A stretch of DNA of 64,000 bases, taken from positions 30,206,592 to 30,270,591 of the forward strand of contig NC_052392.1 in the NCBI RefSeq assembly GCF_009389715.1. Reading direction: 5' to 3'. This DNA comes from Phoenix dactylifera (taxonomy: Eukaryota; Streptophyta; Magnoliopsida; Arecales; Arecaceae). A program made the translations under genes and the position numbers. The notes under the pieces were generated by a model. The model was not told where the DNA came from. It made no database searches and saw only the letters and a list, made by a program, of their open reading frames with translations. Of the stretch, positions 10,501-20,141 are shown piece by piece (within the stretch, counting starts at the first letter, position 1; the number at the start of each line of letters is the position of its first letter).

Positions 10501-13500
10501 AGGGAGGAAGTGAGAGAGGGAGAGGGAAACAGTGGTGTGGAGTGGAGAGAAAGAGGTGTGGAGTGGAGAGAAAAAAGGTGAGGGAGGGGAGAGAGAGAAA
10601 GAGAGAGAGGAAAGGTAAAGGTGGAGCCACCATGGCACCATTGACGTTGGTGGAAAAGGAGACTCGGTGAGAGAGGGAGAGAGAGAGAGAGAGAGAGGGA
10701 GTGAGGGGTGAAACAGTGGATCTAGGAGGTGGTGAGGCTTGTCTCGACCACTGATTAAGCGGTTGGGTCCAGCAAGGGAGCCGAGTTCTCAACAAAAGGA
10801 GAGGGAGAAGGGAGGGAGGAGAGAGAGGGAGCGTCAATGGTTGGCGTACTTGAATGATTGTTGGTCGGTGAGGCAGCGATGGTGAGACGAGCATAAGCGA
10901 ACGAACCCTAAACCACTCTATATCAAATCTATAGACTGAATCTTGCTGGTAACCGATTGGTACGGTTCGACATGCCTCCAAACCGACTGGTTCGGTATAG
11001 TTCGGCAAACCATGATTCAACCAAAAATGAGTGAGGGTTTGTAATTTTAGCAAGTTTTACTTACTAGATGTAGGCCACCACCCATTTGAATGACCAATCT
11101 ATCCTTAACAATCTAGAACTTTATAGCCTTTCTCTATCCTAATTTCTTATTGATCTTCCTCTTTGGCCACATGTATCTTGGCATATACATCGTCCATCTA
11201 AGGGTACTTTTCACTATCCACTACACTCAACACCATGTATAAAGAATCCACTTTAACCATCTTATTACATGTCTCCCGAAGTGCAACTTAAGATAGATCA
11301 TTAAAGGATATCGAAGACATAGCTAATAAAGGCTTGATGCTAGTGGTGTTCTAATTTCCATGTAATGCACATCTCCACCATTAATCCTAGACTCTTTTAT
11401 TACCTTGCTTATAGCTTGCGCAATGAAGTCTTTGTCCACATCCCATCCTATGCAACATCCTTCTTGCAACCTAAGCCAAAAGGGGTATTGCTCCATCGAA
11501 AATATCTGACTCCTCTTCGAAAAAGAGTGAAATACCAAGCTCTCCTCCACTTACAATATAACAAAAGGAGAGAGAGGGATTCGAACCCTCGATAGAGAAA
11601 CATTCAACGTCGCCTTCATTTCTATAGAGACCATTAGTTCAGAGATCTTCCTTTCCTCCCATGCCGAGCTACCTGGGCTTCTGGCCGTTTTCTTTTTCGT
11701 AGCGCGTTAGTTTTGAAGCTGCGCCCCTCAGAGCTGATGGTCTGGCGGCATCGGCAGAGGGATCTGTGGCATCTGAGACGGCTGCGAGGATAAGAACTCA
11801 GGAAGCAGGGACGAGGATAAGAACGTATTCTGGGACGAGACACAGGAAGTTCAGACAATGGAAGGAGAACCTCACTGGCTCCTCAATTCTTATCTCAGGT
11901 TCTATTTTGCGACGGGTCAACTTCACTCGGTTGGGCATTTATTCACTGATCTGAAATGAAACTGAGCACTTGTTTTTTTATTGATTCCTGGGGCTAGGCG
12001 TTCGCAGAATCAGTCTATCCGAACCGAAGACGCAGCCGCCTACCTATCCGCTACTCTCATTGATTCTCTCATAAGGTGATCAGACAGGCAAGTTACTCCT
12101 CATCTAAGGGTTCAAATGGTAGACTATACGAAAAATATAACAAGATTGAAAAACGGCATCTACTATTATTCAACAAGGTTCGACAAATCAGTATCGTGGC
12201 CCATATTGGTATGGTATTGGTTGTAGTTTTGTACTATGTTGTACCTGAACATATTGAAACAAGGAGATGGAGAAGGAGAGGGAGGAAGTGAGAGAGTGGG
12301 AGGGAGAGGGAGAGGGGGGGAGAGAGAGAGAGAGGGAGAGGGAGGGAGGCATACCTTTAGTTAAATGTAGTTTTCTATATTTTTAAGGTAATATTTAATT
12401 ACTTTATCAAAAATCAATTTTTTTTTGAAAAAATGCATTACCTATCTTAGCAAATAGCATTTAATATCTGATAAAATTCCTATATTTTGTTAGAAAAAAT
12501 TTTTTCAAATATTGTTCATAAATATATAATGTCAAAAGTAATTTTCAAAAATAAGAATAACATTAAAAATAAATTCAAATGAGGGCTTTTGTAGGTTGGC
12601 TGCATACGCATATTGAATAAAAAGATTGATATGAATATTTGTTCTCAACATTAATATTAAATTTATGATAATGTGAATCCAAGCATGCCGAAATCTAGAC
12701 CAATTAGTATGTGCTTTATAGCATATGCATATTAAAAGTGCAAATATTATACCATATACCATACTTTTCTGCAAGAAAATAATATATTTAATATTTTTAA
12801 ATTTATTTTTATAGAAACTAAACTTAAAAAGTATAGAGACCAAGTCAAAAATTACATTACATAAGGGTTGTAGATGAGCCCCTATTCAACAATATATATG
12901 AAAATCAAGATGATAAAATTTACTTACAAGATTATATTTGGATTAAGCTAAAGTGGTGTTTCGATGTTCGAGCTAGAAATGCTATTTTCTTCAATTTTAA
13001 TCCTAGAGAAGTATCTTAGGTCATGAGTTTCGTGTTATTTTGTACAACATGAAATCAATCGAAAAATGATTTTTAGTCATTTTCTTTGATTTTTCCCTTG
13101 ATTAAGGTTTGGATTTTTGCAAAATTTATTAAAAAATAGTTTAGGAGTGGCCTAGCTAGAAACAAGTTTCTAGCCTCCAAAACATAATTATCCAACAATA
13201 AAAGTTTCTGATCCATGAATGAAGCTTTAAGAAATTCCACAATGCCTTTCCACTCTCATACCTTAAAATGGTGGCAAGTCAAAAAAAAAAGGATCTATTT
13301 AAGAAGTCCCACTTTATATCAAGTAATAATAAGTGGTTAAAGCTCTATCCACCCAGTTGAGTGCAATCTGAGCAGTTTGGGCCTGTTCGCCAAAGCCCCA
13401 TAGTGTATGGAGCCCAGTGTATCAGCTCCTAGCCCATATGGGTGGCCCTAAATTCTTCGGTGGGTGATTCTTTATCTGATCTAGCCCGACCAATTACTAG

Positions 13501-16500
13501 TCATGACATAACTAAATTATCAAAGTTAATAGATATCTAGAAAATAATGTTAGCCATGATATCTTCTTCAGCATTAGGCTATGTGATTCGCATCTTACTC
13601 TTCTATGTTAAAATTACATGAAATGCTCATCCAAAGTTGTGAATATTTTGATTTAGTTCTAATGATGTTTGTCAAATTTGAATCACAATTTACTTTACGG
13701 CCTTTTCTTATTATAAGAAAATTCTTCTTGGCAGATATGTTTTGAAGTTAGAGAAGGCTGATGTATATCGATTGCCATACCTAGAAAGTGGTGGACCTGG
13801 ATTTGGTTTGTTTTCTAGTCTGACATTTTTTTACACCATAAGCATGTCAAATTTTTAGACTACTGTTAACATTTGTGAGTGTTCTAGTTCCCCTATCATA
13901 ATCAAGTGAATCTCAACATGGAAAAGGATACTAAGGGAGAGACAGAATCTACAAAAATCATGAGTGAAGTCATTTTCATCTTATTTCTTATAGTTTACTA
14001 ATGAACACTTAGAGGTTATTCGGACACCGGCATAGGCCCTTCATGCGTAAGTTTCCCATTAGAGGTCTAATGAAAATTAAAGAGGATCCAAAATGTTGGG
14101 ATGGAGTCCAGCCTCTTGTGGGACCGCCTTCCTAATTTCATGTTGACCCAAAACCCCTCACCTCTCTTTCCTAGCATTGGTAATCTATATGGATGAAGTT
14201 TGATCCAAAAGTCGCGGCCCAGCGACTACAAGAGGTAAGTTAACTTAAGTGACATATGTAACTAACTCATGTCGTCAATTATTAACATACTATAACACAT
14301 CTCTTTTTCATAGACGAAAATATTTAGGGATGGTACAGACAGTTTTAGAGTCTCGGCAGTCGTCATAAGTAACAAAACTATGAATCCAGGTATGTTAGAT
14401 ATCAATGATAATTATTACTTGACGTTTTATAGTTACTAAAATGATACTATCTTATATGTAACTTTCTTCAATGCTTTTGCAACTGAATGGTAGATTTGTT
14501 TTGGTCTATCGGCAATCTTAAACGGCCAGCTATCTGGATCCTCTTCCAATTGATCTCCTCGAGTGGCTGTGAGCATACCTTCTCCCCTTTCACTCTCATT
14601 CACAGTAAGCAGAGTAATCGTCTGATATAGAAGCGCTCAACGACCTCGTATATGTCTACTACAATTTGAGGTGAGGCCGAAATGCATTCAAGAGAAAGTA
14701 GAGACATGGATCCAATCCACAATGTTTTTGTTTAGGATGAGGATGATCCCATGATTGGATGGCTTATGGGCTAGCAGTAGGAGCCGAAGCTCGACGAGCC
14801 AGGATCGTCTCTACAATCGATCAGTTTCATAGTTAGTGAGACTAGAGTAGATGCAGAACAGTGGACAAGTCGCAATATTCCACGCATGCTTCTAGCTGAT
14901 CAGCCATAGCCACAGAGGACAGTGGAGAACTGATCATCATATGACTCCATATTCAAGACAATGGATCCAATCCACAATGTTTTTGTTTAGGATGAGGATG
15001 ATCCCATGATTGGATGGCTTATGGGCTAGCAGCAGGAGCCGAAGCTCGACGAGCCAGGATCGTCTCTACAATCGATCAGTTTCATAGTTAGTGAGACTAG
15101 AGTAGATGCAGAACAGTGGACAAGTCGCAATATTCCACGCATGCTTCTAGCTGATCAGCCATAGCCACAGAGGACAGTGGAGAACTGATCATCATATGAC
15201 TCCATATTCAAGACATCCTCCTAGAGATATGACCAAGAGTTGCTTAGATAAGACCACCACCATACTACACGGTTGACTTAATTTGGAGGGCGGCATCAAA
15301 TCCTTCCAGCATAGCCAGGCAAAGAGGAGCACTAAGAAAAAGTAGGCAACTGCTCAGCGCAACCAAAAAGAAAAAAGAAAGACTGTTGCAGCCAAGGTAC
15401 GCGGTACCGACTGTACCGACGTACCGATGGGCATCGGTACCAGTACGGTACCGAACCAAACCGAGCTGAACCGGTACTGTACCGATGAGGCTAAAAGCCA
15501 AAAAAAAATTGGAGCCGGTACGGACTGGTCGGTTCGGGCCAGTACCGGTTCGGCACGGACCGGTACCGAGTCGGTACCGAGTCGGTACGGGCCGGTACGG
15601 TTCGGTACCGAAATATGTAGCTGTACCGTACCGGTAGGATCCAGTACCGGTATGTACCGGCCTGTACCGACCGGTACGGCAGACCATGGTTGCAGCCCTA
15701 ATAGGAAGAGTGGAGGAGTCAGTTCACTCAGACTCAGAGACCAGAAAAAGCAGAGGTTGATTATGGATCTGGTGGCCAAGGAGGAAGTGAAGGATATAAG
15801 ACTACTGTTTATGAAACAATCGCAAGGTGGTCTTCAATTCACTGGTGAGTTTCAGTTTATACATGCCACATAGGGTAGGAACCATAGTATATTAATTGGT
15901 AGAGCCTACGTGGATACGATTGCATAGAGGGAACAGAATCTTCGAGATCATTTAAGATGACAGTGCAGCTACAAATGATCTCGCACATAAAGTAGGATCC
16001 ATAAACATATCAGGTTCTAAGTCGTATGCTCAATCCTATTGCCCGCAGTTACAGAAAGCCTATGACCCATATGGATATGGTGCGTCAAAGACATCGTCTT
16101 CTAGTGGTCATTATCCTACACAATTCGGAATATCTTACGAGTTAGATTCTACTACCGACATATTCAGATGGGTCCCTCCATAACCGTATTATTAGCTAGA
16201 GGATACCTCCTAAAGTCCGAGACTGAGATGAGCGCGTATCTTATGGGATGAGCGTACAAAATTACAATACCGCTTGATTAGAGGGGTGGCTGATATGCCT
16301 CCTAATTATGCTAATAATTTCGATATCTACGAAAGAGATCACCTCTCGACGAGATTTTAGATATCGGTATGTATATTGTATTATATCTAATTAATCATAT
16401 CATTGTACGTTTTGTATTTCATTAATTGATTTTAGGATATTTTATGTTGTTTTCTCTAGCATGCAAAGCCAGGATCGCTAGCTTTTTTCTTTATATTTTG

Positions 16501-19500
16501 GTTTCAGCATGATGCTCATGCAAAAAACTAGAGGTAGCAAACCTAATGACACAGATTTGCCAGGTTTTTGCCTCTCCAAGATAACATTTTTTCAGAGCAA
16601 TGCCACGGTAATGCAGAAAAATCACTTGAAAACATCAAGAAGCATCATTTAAGATGTATTGGATGATAAATATATCAAAAGTCATCAAGAAACATCAAAT
16701 TAGATTTAAAATCATTCAAAAAATAAAAAAAAAATGATTACTTTTCATTAAATCTTTAAAAAATAAAAAAATGGCATTCCAATTCCAAACCAGACCGCCA
16801 TACCGTACCGTGTGTCGGTACAATACTGAACCGGTACCATGCCGAACCGGTAGTCGACCGATACAGATCACAATATCAGTTCAGCTAACCTTGCATCTAC
16901 TTGATTCATCCTTGCTCATCCAAATTCGCATATGCACTTCATAAAAAACATCTGATTACCACATCATTCTGGCACCTCAATTGATATTTGTTTGGAGTCT
17001 TTGGACTAAGTAGACTGGTTCAACTTTCCAAGGGAACTTTATTGATCAGCTTAAGGACACCAAAGACTATGCACAATTGTTATTTCTGCATAATTTAGTG
17101 TTAATTGACATGCAATATCCATCCAACATTGCAACAAATTGTACATATCCTATAATCCTAACACTATAAAATACCATATATCCCAACCATTGAACTCATA
17201 TAATAACTCGGATCAAATTTCTTCCGTAGAGATTAAACCATGCTAAACTGATATAGGAAAGGATCTTGACATTGTTGGACTCTTAGAAACTCAAAGGGAG
17301 AATCTTCCTTAAGTAGGAATTTCCATGCTTATATCTATAATTAAGAGTTGAATGTCCTCTAAAATCCAAACTAAATTGACCTGTTGGTCATAGCAAAACT
17401 TAAGCTTGTCTAGGTTAAGAATGTCTTATTCCAAATAAACCTTAAACAATTTCATGAGGAATGCATATGAGCACCCGATCCATATTTTTAAGAAAATACT
17501 ATATCCAAAATCTTTAGTAGTAGTCTCATGCATTTGCACATGCATTATAAGTTATAACTAGTAATAAGTAATGATCTTATTATTTTAAAGACATCTATAG
17601 CATTCAGTTTGTACGTGCCTTTACTGGTACATCATTTAGAAACAGACTGACTTATGAAGTAGAATATCTTGACTTCACATTGAAAAGTAGGGAATTTTCT
17701 TGATGCTTGGAGGGGATATCCGCCCAATCTGCCCTATACGACCCCACCCTCACCTGGGCTGGAGCTTAGGCCCCTAGGCAGACCGAGCCACTGCTGGCTG
17801 AAACAGGGACTTGCATATTGATGAAGACAAAGCGAGGGCCAATGCTCTATGGAATTGAACCCCCTCCTCTTGCCAATTGTACCATCCAAACCATGATACA
17901 ATGTAGTGACGCTGTCTGTTCATGATTTTCCTAGTACACAACATGCATTCTAAGATATACTGGGATTAACTTAAAAAGAAAATCAGGGTTACTTCTGTTT
18001 TGAGTATAGTGACATGTAGGTATGTCATGGCATATATGTAACTAACATCTTAAGTCATATTAACTAAACAATGTTGACATTGACAATAGTGGTCCTAACA
18101 TTTCACTTTCTAAGTTTGACTCACTGATATGCTCAAAACAAGCATTATGTTAGATCAACGCATGTTGTGCCGGTATCGGGCCCCATATCGGTTGCCCGAC
18201 GGCGTGGGTTATGGCCCAGCGTCATGCCCGGCCGACCCAGTACCGACACAGTAGAGGCGGAGGAGAGGGAGGGAGAGCGAAAAAGAGAGAGAGAGAGAAA
18301 GCGGGGGAGGGAGGGAGAGAGAGAAAGGAAGAGAGAGGCTGGCTAGCCGGTGGAAGTCAGGGAGCCTCCGGTCCGCCGCGGTGCGGCTCGGGACACCCCA
18401 AACTGGTCGGTTCAGGACGGTTCCGCCGACTATGTGTTAGATACATATAAAAGCAAAAAAGAAATTCAATGTAACTAGAGAGGTTTGTGAGTAAGTCCAT
18501 CCAAATAAAACAATCAACTTCCAGAACTTTCTCCACCCATCAATCAGCCAATGCTGTGAGCTGTACCAGACATATTGCTATGAATTTGCTATAAATATGG
18601 GTTGATACATGCTGATTTGAGCTAGTGCTGGTATGCACCCCCTCTATCATGTCGGAAAACATGGTGCATCATATGTATCATAAGCTGAATTGTTTATGTA
18701 ATGGTAATTCATACGCCTATCATTGTGACACGCTCAGGACGTAAGCTCTTTTATAGTTTACATGTGGTTTTATTGCTGCATGAGAAATGCATTTGCACCA
18801 ACATTAGCTCAAGTTTCATCAGAAGTATGATAGCTTGTCTTTTGTCAACGGGTTGATTAGTCAAGTTGTTAACTGCATAATCTGTAGATATAAGCATTGC
18901 TCTTTTAAAATTAAAACTTGCAAATGTCATAATAATCAAGTTCCCTGACTGTATTTTGTATTCATATTCTAAATTCTTCCCATGGAGGCAAAAATACATA
19001 CCCAGCAGAAAATTTCTCAACTTCCATATTTATCTACTATTTTGTTTTTCTAATTTAATTATTGTCTTCTTGATGCCTTTAGCATTGCTCGAAGCAGCAA
19101 GGAAAGCAAACTTTAAAGATATTTTAAGTCGAATAGCAGGTGGATTTTCATCTACAAGGTCAAATTCAACAGTTTACTTTTCCTTGCATAGTCTGGATTA
19201 TTATATCTGAAATTCAGTATGATATCTAAAATGTTTACAGTTACAAATGGTGTAATTGATATGCTGTTGGTACAGTACTTGCTATGCCATAAAAGCTAAA
19301 ACCGACATACATGACAAGCATATTGCTTGTTGTTAAGTATTCTTTTTTTTTTTAAGAAATTATTTTTGAGTATAAATGTTAAATAGCCAATTTTATACAT
19401 GTTTTCTATGTTGTCATTTTACATATCATATATTTTTCTCTATAACTGACTTGTCTATATCAATTTTGACTGAAATCTTGACCTTGTTGAACATGCCTTG

Positions 19501-20141
19501 GGATCATTGGGTTCTTGATTTTTGGAGTGAAAATTTGTCTCACCCTCTTTCAGCTCTTGACCTTGTCGAACTTGCCTTGTAATTGTTTCCCTTTTAATTT
19601 CTTGAAATTGTTGGGATTTCATTGCTGGTCGGTCTTAGGGGGACTGCTGGCTCATGTGCATGCCAAGATCTAGATTACTCAGCATAAAATTCAAAACCTT
19701 GATTTGGTGTTAGTAAAATCATTTAGTTCAATTATAAAGTAGTGTAGAGCTGTTAATCTATTGAAACGTTATTATTGTGCATTTAAATGGATTATCAAAT
19801 TTTGAACAACAGTTGGGATGAACCAATATTGCTTGCATGGGGAATAGCAGATAAGTATTTGCCTCTGTCTGAAGCTGAAGAGTTTCAGAAGAGAAACCCT
19901 GGTGTTGTCAAACTTAAGCCAATAGAAGGAGCTGGTCATATGCCACAAGAGGACTGGTAACTACAATTCATCACAAGTCTATCGAACTTCTTGAGGATAT
20001 AATACCTACACAATATGATTTTTGTTAAAATTTATTCCGCTTAATATTTGATTTCCTTTCTTACATGGTCAACAAATAATGTGGATCAGGCCAGAGAAGA
20101 TAGTTGAAGCTCTAAGAACATTTTTCTGGACAAAATATTGA
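3152..20141 (+). CDS. Alpha/beta-hydrolase fold protein, plastid haloalkane-dehalogenase-like (3' eight exons; 5' part not found)
   Basis: I assembled eight exons by GT-AG junctions and reading phase: 3152-3245, 3318-3394, 4735-4862, 5919-5990, 13735-13805, 19083-19158, 19813-19956, 20090-20141 (stop TGA). They sum to 714 nt, 237 aa, with no frame break. Recognisable stretches are ADAGYHCFAPDWIGFGFSDK, the strand-elbow segment VVQGFLVGSYGL, the cap-region segment GEFTCQNAVMAERFIEAGSP, LLAWGIADKYLP (acid-residue loop) and EGAGHMPQEDW (catalytic-His loop). From family knowledge this matches plant proteins of the Arabidopsis At1g52510 type, predicted plastid alpha/beta hydrolases of unknown substrate. 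The transit peptide and HGAPTQ-type oxyanion segment expected upstream were not found between 1 and 3151, so they probably lie outside the window. The Asp or Ser nucleophile expected after VVQ is absent. Introns 4 and 5 are 7.7 and 5.3 kb and full of repeats. The exons themselves look intact, so I regard the gene as functional. Confidence 0.88.
3461..4320. repeat. 430-bp tandem duplication containing microsatellites
   Basis: CTGTTCTCATAGTCTGATAG occurs at 3461 and again at 3891. AATAAGAGGTACATGCACTT occurs at about 3755 and 4185. The period is 430 bp, with a nested sub-repeat of about 215 bp that starts AATAAGAGGTACATGCACT (about 3538, 3755, 3968, 4185). CT, TA and TG microsatellites and an ACATGTACATGT palindrome lie inside. 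It occupies most of hydrolase intron 2 (3395-4734). All open frames in it are simple-repeat artefacts. Confidence 0.9.
4428..4531. repeat. Inverted microsatellite (TA)n-(TG)n-spacer-(CA)n-(TA)n
   Basis: A TG run (about 4448-4471) is followed by the short spacer TATGTATATGTAA, a CA run (about 4483-4519) and a TA run. The two halves are reverse complements, so the tract can form one long hairpin or cruciform. Confidence 0.9.
4991..5192. mobile_element. GTAC-family element, boundaries partly resolved
   Basis: The left end CATGGTCTACCGTACCAG matches the terminus of other copies. The body is CCGGTACGG repeats and the right end is near GGTACGGAGGACC. No convincing 9-bp duplication was found; only 6 of 9 positions match between 4982-4990 and the 9 bases ending in CGTAAG. 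It may be truncated or rearranged with the neighbouring copy. Confidence 0.6.
5259..5485. mobile_element. GTAC-family element, 227 bp, with 8-bp flanking repeat
   Basis: It starts CATGGTTTGCTAAACCGG and is flanked by GTTGTACT at 5251-5258 and 5486-5493; a ninth base differs. The body contains CCGGTACG-type words and a GCGCGGGCGCGC stretch. It lies in hydrolase intron 3, about 65 bp from the preceding copy. Confidence 0.7.
6502..6568. repeat. 34-bp tandem repeat, two copies
   Basis: GCAGTTGAAATGCAAGCATG recurs after about 34 bp, followed in each copy by CCATT(A/T)GGTATG. It lies in hydrolase intron 4. Confidence 0.85.
7125..7355. repeat. About 118-bp tandem repeat, two copies
   Basis: Both copies contain ATGATAAAC(A/T)TGAAAAGCT, TGTTAAACAATTATGTA and AGAGAAAATATGTTT, followed by GAAATTTATTACT. 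It lies in hydrolase intron 4 and is non-coding. Confidence 0.85.
8180..8350. repeat. Low-complexity TTGGGCT/AACCCGAACC repeat
   Basis: The region is built of repeated words GGGCTCAACCCGAACC, CTCAACCCGAACCTAACCC and CCTAACCCAACTTAA. Similar composition recurs at about 38420-38660, 38870-39030 and 60640-60840, so this looks like a dispersed family. Confidence 0.55.
8742..8862. repeat. About 66-bp tandem repeat, two copies
   Basis: ACTAGACCTGTCATCAGTCA followed by AGTTATCATTATCATTGTC and GCTAGCATCACAAGA-type sequence occurs twice with almost no differences. Confidence 0.85.
9474..10275. repeat. 267-bp tandem array, three units
   Basis: CTCCCCT(A/C)TAATCAAATA begins units at 9474, 9741 and 10008, an exact 267-bp spacing. 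Each unit carries CAAGTCCTCAACCATACATG, AGATCTCTCCCGAAAAGCTT and CTTGCTTATAGCTTGCGCAA. Units 1 and 2 are nearly identical. A partial fourth copy lies at 11317-11468. On the minus strand a coding-like stretch FIAQAISKVIKE is visible in each unit, with a stop soon after; I do not assign a family. Confidence 0.88.
10409..11014. mobile_element. GTAC-family element, 606 bp, with purine-rich core
   Basis: Its right end GTTCGGCAAACCATG is the inverted CATGGTTTGCCGAAC terminus of the family. The left boundary is taken at 10409 because ATTCAACAA (10400-10408) resembles ATTCAACCA after the right end (11015-11023), 8 of 9 matching. The middle (about 10486-10830) is almost pure GA on the plus strand, as in the copies at 1-912 and 18156-18434. 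The 199-aa minus-strand frame here is an artefact of the CT-rich strand. Confidence 0.6.
11469..12089. other. Probable organelle-derived DNA insertion with a trnS 3' remnant
   Basis: The flanks (…CTTCTTGCAAC and CTCATCTAAGGGTTCAAATG…) are contiguous in the related segment at 10310-10350. That makes the roughly 620 bp between them here an insertion into one copy of a duplicated block. Inside it, 11565-11595 reads as the reverse complement of a tRNA-Ser 3' half (T-arm GAGGGTTCGAATCC, then a CTCTCTCTCCTT acceptor), as I recall for chloroplast trnS-UGA. The 5' half of that tRNA is absent. The rest (GC-richer, for example GACGCAGCCGCCTACCTATC) looks like plant mitochondrial intergenic DNA. Whether it is a NUMT or NUPT is not decided. 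Confidence 0.55.
12090..12352. mobile_element. Second copy of the 10330-10560 segment, truncated GTAC-family element with GA core
   Basis: CTCATCTAAGGGTTCAAATG, ACTATTATTCAACAAGGTTC and CATATTGAAACAAGGAGATG repeat the sequence of 10326-10500 with few changes. It ends in a GA-rich tract (12270-12348). The right terminus of the element is missing. Confidence 0.7.
14706..15215. repeat. Nearly perfect 255-bp tandem duplication
   Basis: ATGGATCCAATCCACAATGT begins at 14706 and 14961. The two 255-bp copies run to ACTCCATATTCAAGACA with one difference that I noticed (GCAGTAGG versus GCAGCAGG), so the duplication is recent. Confidence 0.93.
15394..15688. mobile_element. GTAC-family element, 295 bp, with exact 9-bp target duplication
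   Basis: GTTGCAGCC flanks it at 15385-15393 and 15689-15697. Its right end GGTACGGCAGACCATG is the inverted form of the CATGGTCTGCCGTACC terminus, so this copy is in the opposite orientation to that at 2072-2242. The interior is almost entirely GGTACCGG and GAACCGGT words. The 125-150 aa frames across it are repeat artefacts. Confidence 0.75.
16785..16890. mobile_element. GTAC-family remnant
   Basis: CCATACCGTACCGTGTGTCG and GAACCGGTACCATGCCGAAC are family words. No flanking duplication or terminus was resolved. Confidence 0.5.
17700..17900 (-). mobile_element. SINE-like element (minus strand)
   Basis: On the minus strand the sequence starts near ATGGTTTGGATGGTACAATT and has a B-box-like GGGTTCAATTCC about 30 bp later, followed by some 130 bp of moderately GC-rich sequence. 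That layout fits a tRNA-derived SINE. The tail and target duplication were not resolved. Confidence 0.35.
18156..18434. mobile_element. GTAC-family element with purine core
   Basis: The left part CATGTTGTGCCGGTATCGGG and the right part GGTCGGTTCAGGACGGTTCC bracket a GA-rich core (18250-18340). TGTTAGAT occurs on both sides (18148-18155 and 18435-18442). The structure is that of the copies at 1-912 and 10409-11014. Confidence 0.6.

Larger units (their letters stand above)
14195..16345. mobile_element. Possible decayed transposon, family uncertain (hAT-like hints)
   Basis: Short coding-like fragments lie in broken frames: near 14190 (MKFDPKVAAQRLQE-like), 14537 (DPLPIDLLEWL-like) and 14735 (DEDDPMIGWLMG-like). 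The region is less AT-rich than the adjoining intron. These resemble the C-terminal part of plant hAT-type transposases only in general character. Frames are broken throughout and no termini were identified. It lies in hydrolase intron 5. Confidence 0.3.

Noticed and set aside
10454..11053. 199-aa minus-strand frame rich in Ser, Leu and Pro
   Set aside because: It lies in the GA/CT-rich core of a transposon-like repeat and has no domain-like pattern.
15265..15873. Several 120-150 aa open frames rich in Tyr-Arg-Pro-Val-Gly-Thr
   Set aside because: They are translations of GGTACCGG-type repeats in various frames on both strands; the same residues appear at every GTAC element.
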